Assembly (NCBI GenBank): GCA_945829445.1
Contig: CALZUY010000001.1
Span: 1 to 64,000 of the forward strand
DNA length: 64,000 nucleotides
DNA from: Butyricicoccus_A sp945486175
GTDB lineage: Bacteria; Bacillota; Clostridia; Oscillospirales; Butyricicoccaceae
Direction: 5' to 3'
The notes beneath the pieces were generated by a model. That model worked only from the letters and a program-made list of their open reading frames with translations. It did not search any database and was not told the origin of the DNA. This document shows positions 26,857 through 34,587 of the stretch, piece after piece. Positions within the stretch are counted from its first letter, which is position 1. Each line of letters opens with the position of its first letter. A program made the position numbers and the translations under genes.

Positions 26857-27708
26857 TCAGAAATATCTGCGGAGTGAGGGAATATTGGCGCAGATACTGC
26901 GATAGGCGGGGAAGTCGCGCACAATGCGCGCGGCACAGCGCTTACAGAAAGCCTCCCGGAGCTCAGGATGCTCTGCCATGCCCTGCTTGAAGCCCCAGAT
27001 ATGTGTGAAATCGGTCTGTGCAGGGTGGAATAACTGCTCGGGAGAAGACAGCGCTTCAATGCGGACGCCATGTTCTCCGGCGCACATGGCGAGCAGCCGC
27101 TGTTCGGCAAACACCATGTAAATCAGGCCGTCACGCCCGCGCGTGGCACGGATAAAGTCAAATGCTTCGGACAGATAAGCCCGGCGCAGGGCATCGCTGC
27201 CGAACCATGTAAACGCCGTATTGCAGGCGGGAGCCGTCCAATCCCAGCCCTGCGGGAAGGAATAGCCCGGAGCCAGGACAAATGCGGACGGATCGGGATA
27301 AATTTCCGGCGCCAGATCCTCACGGTGGATGACTGTGAGAGCGGAGTCCGCCAGCCGGTCATGCAGGTCTGACCAGACAATAAAGTCCGTGTCAATCATG
27401 GCACACGGCGCGGGAACCTGCGCGAGCGCATACAGCTTGCCTGCGGCCCAGAAGGTCGAGGGATCGACCGTATATGGTACCTCGTCGAGCTGGCAGGAAA
27501 TGCCGCCGTCCCAGACGGACTCCAGACCAAGCGAACGGTAGTACCGCGCGCCGACGCGGTCCGTAATCATGCAGATGCTGCCGTTTTTCTGCTGCCAGGT
27601 GAGTGCGGAGAGAATCGTTGTCAGCAGCTCAAAATCCGCAACTTCATAGGGCCGCCCCGGATGCTGCATGGCATAGGGGCGTGTCCAGTTGGAGGCAAAT
27701 GCGCGCAT
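26857..27708 (-). CDS. Glycosyltransferase-like protein (possibly DUF6734), coupled to a repeat protein
   Basis: 283 residues. A central APCAMIDTDFIVWSDL segment (residues about 106-121) looks like the DxD metal/nucleotide-sugar motif of GT-A glycosyltransferases, preceded by a hydrophobic strand. Other landmarks are a Trp- and Tyr-rich N-terminal half, a CMITDRVGARYYRSLGL segment, and a basic C-terminal helix (LREAFCKRCAARIVRDF). I recall similar proteins being filed as DUF6734, but I cannot verify that here. Its ATG shares the A of the upstream gene's TGA (27708), so it is translated only together with the heptad-repeat protein. The obvious inference is that it modifies that protein; there is no direct proof. 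It has no signal peptide. Confidence 0.6.
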   Translation of the reverse strand: MRAFASNWTRPYAMQHPGRPYEVADFELLTTILSALTWQQKNGSICMITDRVGARYYRSLGLESVWDGGISCQLDEVPYTVDPSTFWAAGKLYALAQVPAPCAMIDTDFIVWSDLHDRLADSALTVIHREDLAPEIYPDPSAFVLAPGYSFPQGWDWTAPACNTAFTWFGSDALRRAYLSEAFDFIRATRGRDGLIYMVFAEQRLLAMCAGEHGVRIEALSSPEQLFHPAQTDFTHIWGFKQGMAEHPELREAFCKRCAARIVRDFPAYRSICANIPSLRRYF

Positions 27709-28568
27709 CAGATCAGATTCAGGCCGTAGCCGCCGGCATCCATGCCCCAGAGGAAGCTGCCCATATACGGCTTGTCGGCAACTTCGAGCGCTTCCTGCGG
27801 ACAGAAGGTGTCACCGGGAACGGGTTCTGCCTGCTCCGGCATACAGAACGAATCGGGGGACAGGCGATAGGAGCCGGAGGTCAGCCGGAAGGAACCGGAA
27901 GAACGGTGGAATGAGCCGGACAAACGGCGGAAGGAGCTGGACAACAGCCGGAACGAACCGGATGAACGGCGGAAGGAACCGGAGGATACACGATACTCAT
28001 ACTCATGCTCGTGCTGATGCCGACCGCTGGAGAGCCGGTAAAAACCGGAGGTGATGCGGTAGGAACCGGAGATGAGCCGATACGAACCGGACGACAGGCG
28101 ATAAGAGCCGGATGACAGCCGATAGGAACCGGAGGTACGGTATGATCCGGAGCCGCAGCGCACCAGCATCGGCGCACCGAGCAGAATGCGGAATCCATCC
28201 TCACAGAAGGTCTCACCGGTCGGAACATATTCATAGTATTCTCTGTCTTCAACCGTATACGGCACGAAAACGGCAGTTTCCGGTCGGTATTCCGTCTGCC
28301 GATCAGATTCAAATGCCTGCGCTGCCATCTGGCGGAAATCCTGCGGCGCGCTGAACGGATCGCTTGCTGCTGCGTCATGTGCTTCCGGCGAAGCAGTATC
28401 AACTTCCGGCGAAGCAGCAGGTGCAGAAGTGTCAGCTTCCGGGGATGTGGCAGATGCGGCTGCCGTGTGCTTTTCATAGCTGTCTTTGTCCATAACAGCG
28501 CCATTCAGAACGTAGAGGCCGTCATAGTACTCTTCGACCTGTGGGATATGGGCGGTATGATCGGGCAT
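27708..28568 (-). CDS. Low-complexity protein with Ser-Gly-Ser-Tyr/Phe-Arg heptad repeats
   Basis: 286 residues, no recognised family. Residues 1-35 are ordinary, 36-70 are Ala/Ser/Pro/Glu-rich, and 71-137 look folded. Then two 44-residue repeat blocks (139-182 and 195-238) carry the heptad S-G-S-[YF]-R-[LRI]-[ST]. The aromatic residue recurs exactly every seven positions at 149-177 and at 192-241. The blocks are separated by a His/Glu-rich linker (RHQHEHEYEY). The first block uses Tyr, the second mostly Phe. A short C-terminal domain (239-286) contains two Cys. No signal peptide or membrane helix, so cytoplasmic or exported by an unusual route. ATG 28568 is preceded by AAGGAGTG; the promoter is at 28610. 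It overlaps the glycosyltransferase-like gene by one base. Confidence 0.75.
   Translation of the reverse strand: MPDHTAHIPQVEEYYDGLYVLNGAVMDKDSYEKHTAAASATSPEADTSAPAASPEVDTASPEAHDAAASDPFSAPQDFRQMAAQAFESDRQTEYRPETAVFVPYTVEDREYYEYVPTGETFCEDGFRILLGAPMLVRCGSGSYRTSGSYRLSSGSYRLSSGSYRLISGSYRITSGFYRLSSGRHQHEHEYEYRVSSGSFRRSSGSFRLLSSSFRRLSGSFHRSSGSFRLTSGSYRLSPDSFCMPEQAEPVPGDTFCPQEALEVADKPYMGSFLWGMDAGGYGLNLI
27855..28154 (-). repeat. Two blocks of 21-bp coding tandem repeats
   Basis: Block 1 is 28023-28154 and block 2 is 27855-27986, each 132 bp, separated by a 36-bp non-repeat linker. Units of 21 bp are degenerate around GGAxCCGGA...CGG on the plus strand and encode the heptads. Third-position differences between units show the repeats are old and under protein-level selection rather than freshly duplicated. 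Confidence 0.85.
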
Positions 28569-28609
28569 GTCGGAACACTCCTTTCCGGGGAAAACATAAT
28601 TCTACGCTT

Positions 28610-28638
28610 ATTATAGGGGAAAAGAAACAAAAGAACAA
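28610..28638 (-). promoter_or_regulatory. Promoter of the repeat protein/glycosyltransferase-like pair
   Basis: On the minus strand: TTGTTC (28633-28638), a 17-bp spacer, then a perfect TATAAT (28610-28615). Confidence 0.7.
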
Positions 28639-28745
28639 GAGGGAATTGCAGGTATAGCGGTAAAATCGACGAAAATCTCTGTTATATTACACAAGATGTG
28701 CACATTCACATACGGCACGCTGTATTTTAGACATGACGTAAAAAA

Positions 28746-30536
28746 TCAATGCGCATGCCCTGTTTTTTTCCGGCGTGCCGGACTGCGGGAGGGAAGGCGG
28801 CGGTGATTTTCCGCAGGACGTCTGCCGCGGGAAGAAGCGGGCTTGTCCCCGCTGCCGCGGCTGCTGCTCTGGGAAGCTGCCTTCGGACTTTTCGAGTCAT
28901 ACAGGCGGACATCCGTTTTGTGCCCGCCGATTTTTGTGCCGGAAACCTTCTGGATAATGACATTTTTGTATTTGCTCGGCACTTCGACAAGGCTGTATTC
29001 ACCATAGCAGTAGATTTTCTGAATCTGCTTGCCCGGGATGCGGGTTGCCTCTGCAATCGCCGCGACGATGTGGTTGGGCGCGACGCGCTGATAGCGTCCG
29101 ACGCTGAAGCGCAGGCGGACATAGCCCTCCGGCGGGGGAGGCAGCGGGCTGCCGCTCTGTTTGCCGCCGACCGGACGGGGAATTGCCAGAACCGGGACAT
29201 CAGTCATCTCACGCTGGAGCAGCAGCTCCATCATGCTTTCTGCCAGCTTTTCCGGGCTGTAGCCTTCATCCATCAGCTTGACGATGAGCGGATTGCAGTC
29301 AGAGGAGCCGGGCTTTTGCAGCTGTTCGCGGATTTCCGCAACCAGCTCGTCCTTTTTGCGGTCGATGATGTCCTGCGTGCAGGGCAGCGGCTTGTGCGCA
29401 ATCGGCGCGCCGATGAAGCGGGAAATGTCGCGCACCTGGAACACCTGACGCCGTCCCGCGGCGAGCGTATAGGACATGCCGGACTTGCCCGCACGGCCGG
29501 TTCTGCCGATGCGGTGAATATAATATTCGTAGTCCTGCGGAATGTCGAAGTTGTAAACCGCATCCACATCGTCGACGTCAATGCCGCGCGCAGCGACATC
29601 GGTCGCAATCAGAATCGGCGTGCGGCCGGATTTAAACGCCTGCATGACGGCGGTTCTTGCTTCCTGCTTCATGTCGCCGTGCAGCATGGAGCAGTGGAAG
29701 CCGTGCTCGCTGAGATAGCGGTTGAGCTCTTCAACCATCTTCTTGGTGTTGCAGAAGATGATGGACAGCCTGGGTTCATGCGTGTGCAGCAGCAGCGCGA
29801 GCGCATCCATCTTGCTGCCCAGCGGCACTTCATAGTAATACTGCTCGATGGTGTCCATCGTGCGTTCGGGGCCGGATTTGGTTTCGATCATCAGCGGGTC
29901 GTGCTGGTACTGGTCAGTGATATCGAGGATTGCCTGCGGCATGGTCGCAGAGAACAGCAGTGTCTGATGGCCATCCGGCACATACGACAGGATTCTCTCA
30001 ATGTCCTCACGGAAGCCCATGTTCAGCATTTCATCCGCTTCATCGAGGACGACCATCGAGAGGTTGTCCAGCTTGAGCGTGTGGCGGTGGATGTGGTCCA
30101 TGATGCGTCCCGGCGTACCGATGACAATTTCCGCACCGCGGCGCAGCTGCGGGATCTGGTTTTGAATCGGCTGGCCGCCGTACAGTGCAACGGCGCGGAT
30201 GGCCTGTGTATAGCGCGTCAGCTTGCGGACTTCATCGCATGCCTGCATGGCAAGCTCACGCGTCGGACACAGGACAAGCACCTGTGTTTCGCGGCAGTCG
30301 GCATGCTGCAGGCAGCATTCCACTGCGGGCACGCCGAAGGCCATCGTTTTGCCCGTGCCGGTGTGCGAGCGGCCGATGATATCACTGCCGGACAGGACAG
30401 CGGGGATGGCGCGCGCCTGAATCTCGGTGGGCTGTTCAAAGCCCATTTCGCTGATGGCGCGCAGGACAGCCGGGGAAAGGCCGAGCTGCTCAAAGGTAAC
30501 GGCAGCTTCTGCCGTTTTGCTTGTGTGAATAGACAA
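28746..30536 (-). CDS. DEAD-box RNA helicase with DbpA-type RNA-binding domain and basic tail
   Basis: ATP-dependent RNA helicase of the CshA/DeaD group, involved in ribosome assembly, RNA decay or cold adaptation. RecA-like domain 1 has the Q motif (FEQLGLS), motif I HTGTGKT, TPGR and DEAD in VLDEADEML, then SAT. Domain 2 has DVAARGIDV and HRIGRTGRAG. A DbpA-like RRM domain follows (YVRLRFSVGRYQR to VRLYD), then a Ser/Arg-rich basic tail. About 596 residues. I start it at TTG 30536 because AGGAGG lies 6 bases upstream; an in-frame TTG at 30560 would put that site inside the gene. Confidence 0.93.
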   Translation of the reverse strand: MSIHTSKTAEAAVTFEQLGLSPAVLRAISEMGFEQPTEIQARAIPAVLSGSDIIGRSHTGTGKTMAFGVPAVECCLQHADCRETQVLVLCPTRELAMQACDEVRKLTRYTQAIRAVALYGGQPIQNQIPQLRRGAEIVIGTPGRIMDHIHRHTLKLDNLSMVVLDEADEMLNMGFREDIERILSYVPDGHQTLLFSATMPQAILDITDQYQHDPLMIETKSGPERTMDTIEQYYYEVPLGSKMDALALLLHTHEPRLSIIFCNTKKMVEELNRYLSEHGFHCSMLHGDMKQEARTAVMQAFKSGRTPILIATDVAARGIDVDDVDAVYNFDIPQDYEYYIHRIGRTGRAGKSGMSYTLAAGRRQVFQVRDISRFIGAPIAHKPLPCTQDIIDRKKDELVAEIREQLQKPGSSDCNPLIVKLMDEGYSPEKLAESMMELLLQREMTDVPVLAIPRPVGGKQSGSPLPPPPEGYVRLRFSVGRYQRVAPNHIVAAIAEATRIPGKQIQKIYCYGEYSLVEVPSKYKNVIIQKVSGTKIGGHKTDVRLYDSKSPKAASQSSSRGSGDKPASSRGRRPAENHRRLPSRSPARRKKTGHAH

Positions 30537-30583
30537 AATATTCCTCCTAATAAAGTTCAATCGAAAAATCAGATTGGATTAAG

Positions 30584-30616
30584 CAAAAAGAAAAGGCAGG
30601 AAGAGCTTCCCTGCCT
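30584..30616 (-). promoter_or_regulatory. Leader hairpin with T-run before the helicase gene (possible attenuator)
   Basis: On the minus strand AGGCAGG (30616-30610) pairs with CCTGCCT (30600-30594), with additional GAAG/CTTC contacts in the loop, followed by TTTTCTTTTT. It begins at or just after the predicted transcription start of the helicase mRNA and ends about 50 nt before the start codon. Confidence 0.6.
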
Positions 30617-30621
30617 ATTTC

Positions 30622-30650
30622 AGTATATGCTTTTTTTGCACAATAGTCAA
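30622..30650 (-). promoter_or_regulatory. Promoter of the DEAD-box helicase gene
   Basis: On the minus strand: TTGACT (30645-30650), a 17-bp spacer, then TATACT (30622-30627). Start near 30615. Confidence 0.83.
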
Positions 30651-30741
30651 ATAAATTGTTTCATGCGGTTACAAAAATGATATTTTCCATAGATTCCACG
30701 ACGGCAGAGGGAGAAAATCCGGGAATCCTGCCCCATGGACA

Positions 30742-30772
30742 GAAAAAAGCCCGGCCTGCTGCCAGACCGGGC
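30742..30772 (-). terminator. Intrinsic terminator after fabD
   Basis: GCCCGG (30772-30767) pairs with CCGGGC (30754-30749) on the minus strand, followed by TTTTTT. Confidence 0.88.
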
Positions 30773-30784
30773 GTATGTATGGGG

Positions 30785-31696
30785 TTATTCAGTGACAGCG
30801 GCAACGTCGTCCATCGTTTCGACAACGCGGCATGCCAGGTCGCGGGAGATACGGCGTGCAAAACCGGCCAGCGTCTTGCCGATGCCGATTTCCAGCGCGT
30901 TCGTATGTCCGTCCGTCATCATGTTCTGTACAAGGTGCTTCCAGCGGACCGGGGAGACCATGTGGCGCTCCAGATATTCCGGATACTGCGGTACGTCCAG
31001 CAGCTCGCCTGTAATATTGGTATACAGCGAGATTTCCGGCGCGTGGAATGTCAGCCCCTCGGCAAAGGTGCGCAGCTGTGCTGCGGCAGGAGCCATCATC
31101 GGCGTGTGGAATGCGCCGGAAACTGCCAGCGGCACGGCGCGGCGTGCACCGGCCTCCTTGCAGGCGGCAGCAGCAGCGGTTACCGCTTCGCGCTCGCCGG
31201 CGATGACGAGCTGTCCGTCGCAGTTGTAGTTGACCGGCAGGACAATGCCCCCATTCTGCGTGCAAATCTGCTCGACGGTTGCATCGTCCAGTCCGAGTAC
31301 GGCAGCCATGCAGCCATCGGTGCTGTCCGCTGCCTGCTGCATCAGCTCGCCGCGGCGCTGTACCAGGCGGATGGCATCCTCCAGCGACAGCACGCCGGAT
31401 GCTGCCAGAGCGGTATATTCGCCGAGCGAGAAGCCCGCGCAGGCATCAATCTGCACACCGTGCTCGCGCAGGGCCGCGAGCCCTGCCATCGAGCAGGTGA
31501 AAATAGCGATCTGGCTGTTGACTGTGCGCGACAGCTCTTCCTTATCACTCTGGAAGCAGAGGTCGGAAACAGAGTATCCGACAATTTCGCTGGCGCAGTC
31601 GAAAATTTCACGTGCGGCTGCGCTGTTGTCGTACAGGGACTGTCCCATGCCAGGGTGCTGTGCGCCCTGTCCGGGGAAAAAAGCGGTACAAATCAT
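30785..31696 (-). CDS. fabD: Malonyl-CoA:ACP transacylase
   Basis: Loads malonyl groups onto acyl carrier protein for fatty acid synthesis. FPGQGAQ at residues 8-14; the nucleophile serine lies in AGFSLGEYTAL (GHSLG in many homologues, so the histidine before Ser is Phe here); the catalytic histidine is in GAFHTPMM. 303 residues, full length. ATG 31696 is preceded by a GAGGTTATTT leader. In most Clostridia fabD sits inside the fab operon; here it is on the opposite strand and driven by a promoter that overlaps the fabH promoter. Confidence 0.95.
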   Translation of the reverse strand: MICTAFFPGQGAQHPGMGQSLYDNSAAAREIFDCASEIVGYSVSDLCFQSDKEELSRTVNSQIAIFTCSMAGLAALREHGVQIDACAGFSLGEYTALAASGVLSLEDAIRLVQRRGELMQQAADSTDGCMAAVLGLDDATVEQICTQNGGIVLPVNYNCDGQLVIAGEREAVTAAAAACKEAGARRAVPLAVSGAFHTPMMAPAAAQLRTFAEGLTFHAPEISLYTNITGELLDVPQYPEYLERHMVSPVRWKHLVQNMMTDGHTNALEIGIGKTLAGFARRISRDLACRVVETMDDVAAVTE

Positions 31697-31734
31697 AGGA
31701 AATAACCTCCATACTGAATTCGAAATGTCTGATA

Positions 31735-31750
31735 TTAGATATTTTTCTAA
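31735..31750. promoter_or_regulatory. Inverted repeat, candidate operator between fabD and fabH
   Basis: TTAGA-TATTTT-TCTAA: a perfect 5-bp inverted repeat with a 6-bp centre, lying in the fabD 5' UTR and just upstream of the fabH -35 box. A fatty-acid regulator could bind here, but the sequence is not a clear match to the FapR consensus I know. Confidence 0.4.
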
Positions 31751-31757
31751 AAAATGA

Positions 31758-31786
31758 TTGACAACTCAACTGCCATAAATTATAAT
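31758..31786 (+). promoter_or_regulatory. Promoter of the fabH-acpP operon
   Basis: Perfect TTGACA (31758-31763), a 17-bp spacer, perfect TATAAT (31781-31786). Confidence 0.92.
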
Positions 31787-31807
31787 AGGCTTCGATAAGT
31801 TTGTCAA
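31779..31807 (-). promoter_or_regulatory. Promoter of fabD, overlapping the fabH promoter
   Basis: On the minus strand: perfect TTGACA (31802-31807), a 17-bp spacer, perfect TATAAT (31779-31784). Its -10 box shares four base pairs (31781-31784) with the -10 box of the fabH promoter. Confidence 0.92.
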
Positions 31808-31838
31808 TCTAAACATTTATCTGGCAAAATAAAATCGG

Positions 31839-32828
31839 ATGGGAGTGATCGCAATCGGCAGCATAATTACGGGAACAGGCAGCTTCCTGCCGGAAACGCG
31901 CCTGACCAATCAGATGCTGGAACAGATGGTGGACACATCGGACGAATGGATTGTGCAGCGCACCGGCATCCGCGAGCGGCGCGTTGCCGTGGACATGCAG
32001 GCGATCGATGTAGCCCTGCCCGCAGCACAGCGGGCACTGGATGATGCCGGACGAAAGGCGGAGGACATCGACCTGATTATTGCCTGTACGGTGACTCCGG
32101 ACAGTTTTACGCCGACACTCAGCTGTGCGCTGCAGGATAAGCTGGGCGCAAAGCATGCATTTGCATTTGACCTGTCGGCAGCGTGCTCCGGATTTGTATA
32201 TGCGACTGATGTTGCGGACAGCTATCTGCGCTGCGGCAAGGCAAAATGCGTGCTCATTGTGTGCGCGGAGGTGCTCAGCCACCTGATCGATTATACCGAC
32301 CGCACGGTCTGCTGCCTGTTCGGCGACGGCGCAGGCGCGGCAGTATACGAATGGAGCGACACAGAAGACGGTATTTTGGGTACCTATATGCGGTCGGATG
32401 GCAAAAACGGCAATGCACTGTTTGCTCCGGCGTTTGCGGCAGAGAACCCGCTCGCCATGCCGCGCGAAAATAAAACAAGCCATTACCTGCACATGGACGG
32501 CAAGACCGTATTCCGCTTTACCGCGCGCGCGGTTCCGGATGCGATTGACGGCGTGCTGCAGCAGGCAGGCATGGATATCTCACAGGTGGACTGGATTGTA
32601 CCGCATCAGGCGAACATGCGCATTCTGGATATGGTCATCCGACGCTACGGCCTGCCGGCCGAGAAGGTGTTCAGCAATCTGGAACATGTAGGCAATACAT
32701 CGAGCGCATCCGTGCCCATCTGTCTGGATGAGATGCGGCAGCAGGGCCTGCTGAAAAATGGCCAGACCGCAATTTTTGTCGGCTTTGGCGGCGGCCTGAC
32801 CTATGGCGCCGTACTCATCCGCCTGTAA
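31839..32828 (+). CDS. fabH: Beta-ketoacyl-ACP synthase III
   Basis: Starts fatty acid elongation by condensing an acyl-CoA with malonyl-ACP. Catalytic triad: Cys116 in SAACSGF, His256 in PHQAN and Asn286 in GNTSSAS. 329 residues from ATG 31839. The start is slightly uncertain: no good ribosome binding site precedes ATG 31839, and GTG 31845 has GGGAG immediately adjacent. First gene of the operon; fabK follows after 19 bp. Confidence 0.95.
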   Translation: MGVIAIGSIITGTGSFLPETRLTNQMLEQMVDTSDEWIVQRTGIRERRVAVDMQAIDVALPAAQRALDDAGRKAEDIDLIIACTVTPDSFTPTLSCALQDKLGAKHAFAFDLSAACSGFVYATDVADSYLRCGKAKCVLIVCAEVLSHLIDYTDRTVCCLFGDGAGAAVYEWSDTEDGILGTYMRSDGKNGNALFAPAFAAENPLAMPRENKTSHYLHMDGKTVFRFTARAVPDAIDGVLQQAGMDISQVDWIVPHQANMRILDMVIRRYGLPAEKVFSNLEHVGNTSSASVPICLDEMRQQGLLKNGQTAIFVGFGGGLTYGAVLIRL

Positions 32829-32847
32829 TGAGGAAAGAGGACAATAT

Positions 32848-33810
32848 ATGCGTACAAAAATTACTGAGTTATTGAATATCCGCTATCCGGTCTTTCAGGG
32901 CGCGATGGCATGGATTGCAGACGGAAAGCTCGCAGCGGCGGTATCCAATGCGGGCGGCCTCGGCATTATCGCAGGCGGCGCGGCGCCGGTTGAGGTGATC
33001 CGCAATGAAGTGCGCACCGCAAAATCGCTGACGGACAAGCCGTTTGCACTCAACATCATGCTGCTCAGCCCGACGGCGGATGACATCGCACAGCTCGTCA
33101 TCGATGAGGGCGTGCCGGTTGTCACGACGGGTGCGGGTTCCCCGGCAAAGTACATGAAGCAGTGGAAGGAAGCCGGTGTCAAGGTCATTCCGGTCATTGC
33201 ATCCGTGGCATATGCCAAGCGCATGGAGCGCGTCGGCGCGGATGCCGTCATTGCCGAGGGTATGGAGTCCGGCGGACACATCGGTGAAACCACGACGATG
33301 GCACTGCTGCCGCAGGTAGTGGATGCCGTAAATATCCCGGTCATTGCCGCGGGCGGCATTGCAGACGGACGCGGACTGGCTGCCGTGCGCATCATGGGCG
33401 CAGAGGGCGTTCAGTGCGGCACGATCTTCCTGTCGGCGGAGGAGTGCAGCATCGCGCCGAAATACAAAGACCTGATTTACAAGGCAAGCGATATTTCCAC
33501 CGTTGTCACCGGCAAGGCATCCGGCCATCCGGTGCGCTCGCTCAAGACACCGCTGTCCCGCAAGCTCACGGAGATGGAAGGACACATCGAAACGCGTACG
33601 CTGGAGGAAATCGAGGCGATGACCGCCGGTTCGCTGCGCAAGGCAGTTCAGGACGGCAATTTTGAAGAAGGAACTTTCATGTCCGGCCAGATTGCAGGTA
33701 TGGTAAATCATCCTTCAACCTGTTATGATATTATCAAAACGATGGTGCAGGACGCTGACGCACTGCTGCGCGGCGCACCGGCACTGTCCGGAGATGAAGG
33801 AGACGATTGA
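32848..33810 (+). CDS. fabK: Enoyl-ACP reductase II (FMN-dependent)
   Basis: Last reductive step of each elongation cycle in bacteria that lack FabI. Features: YPVFQGAMAWIADG near the start, NAGGLGIIAGG, EGMESGGHIGETTTM with the catalytic-loop histidine, and PVIAAGGIADGRG phosphate-binding loop. 320 residues from ATG 32848, which is preceded by AAAGAGG; upstream in-frame codons overlap fabH. Operon position between fabH and fabG is typical, though fabD is missing from its usual place. Confidence 0.94.
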   Translation: MRTKITELLNIRYPVFQGAMAWIADGKLAAAVSNAGGLGIIAGGAAPVEVIRNEVRTAKSLTDKPFALNIMLLSPTADDIAQLVIDEGVPVVTTGAGSPAKYMKQWKEAGVKVIPVIASVAYAKRMERVGADAVIAEGMESGGHIGETTTMALLPQVVDAVNIPVIAAGGIADGRGLAAVRIMGAEGVQCGTIFLSAEECSIAPKYKDLIYKASDISTVVTGKASGHPVRSLKTPLSRKLTEMEGHIETRTLEEIEAMTAGSLRKAVQDGNFEEGTFMSGQIAGMVNHPSTCYDIIKTMVQDADALLRGAPALSGDEGDD

Positions 33811-33812
33811 TT

Positions 33813-34547
33813 ATGGGTAAACTTGCAATTGTAACAGGCGCTTCGCGCGGAATCGGTGCGGCGATTGCCAGAAAGCTGGCTGCTGACGGATATGACATTG
33901 TGGTAAACTGCGTGTCCAATGTCGCCAAAGCGGAGACTGTAGCGGAGGAATGCCGCGCAATGGGCGTGCAGGCATATGCAAAGGCCTGGGATGTATCCGA
34001 CTACGAGGCATGCAAGCAGGCAGTCAAGGAAATCAAGGATGAAATCGGTGTTCCGGCTGTTCTGGTCAACAACGCAGGCATTACGCGCGACGGCCTGATG
34101 ATCCGCATGAAAGAGGATCAGTGGAATGCTGTCATCCAGTCCAACCTGAGCAGCGTATTCAACATGACAAGCCTGGTCGGCGCACAGATGGTGCGCGCAA
34201 AGACGGGCAGCATTGTCAATATTACATCAATTTCCGGCATGCTCGGCAACTTTGGACAGGTCAACTATACGGCGGCAAAAGCCGGCGTCATCGGTCTGAC
34301 CAAGACGGCGGCAAAGGAAATGGGCGCGCGCGGCATCCGTGTCAATGCGGTTGCGCCGGGCTTTACAGAGACCGACATGACGAACGAGCTGTCGGATGAA
34401 ATCAAGGAAAACGCGCGCGCGCGCATTGCGCTCGGGCGCTTCGGAAAACCGGAAGAAATTGCGGAGGCAGTTGCCTTTCTGGCGTCGGATAAGGCGTCGT
34501 ACATCACCGGGCAGGTACTCTCGGTGGACGGCAACACCGCGCTGTAA
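33813..34547 (+). CDS. fabG: 3-oxoacyl-ACP reductase
   Basis: NADPH-dependent reduction of 3-oxoacyl-ACP. Short-chain dehydrogenase with cofactor loop TGASRGIGAAIA near the N-terminus, NNAGI, the catalytic serine in NITSISG, and Tyr152/Lys156 in YTAAK. 244 residues. ATG 33813 has AAGGAGA upstream (33797-33803) and lies 2 bp after the fabK stop. Confidence 0.95.
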   Translation: MGKLAIVTGASRGIGAAIARKLAADGYDIVVNCVSNVAKAETVAEECRAMGVQAYAKAWDVSDYEACKQAVKEIKDEIGVPAVLVNNAGITRDGLMIRMKEDQWNAVIQSNLSSVFNMTSLVGAQMVRAKTGSIVNITSISGMLGNFGQVNYTAAKAGVIGLTKTAAKEMGARGIRVNAVAPGFTETDMTNELSDEIKENARARIALGRFGKPEEIAEAVAFLASDKASYITGQVLSVDGNTAL

Positions 34548-34587
34548 GCGCGGACGGCTGGCTCCGCCGGTCTAAGGAGGAAATTAC

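Noticed and set aside
27855..28154. Possible CRISPR array or satellite DNA
   Set aside because: The 21-bp units have no unique spacers, keep a reading frame and encode conserved heptads.
28749..30680. Plus-strand open frame of 643 codons opposite the helicase
   Set aside because: The minus-strand helicase has all DEAD-box motifs; the plus frame has none and also covers its promoter and leader hairpin.
31467..31484. Defective FabD because GHSLG reads GFSLG
   Set aside because: Other clostridial FabD proteins also lack this histidine, and the nucleophile Ser and catalytic His are kept.
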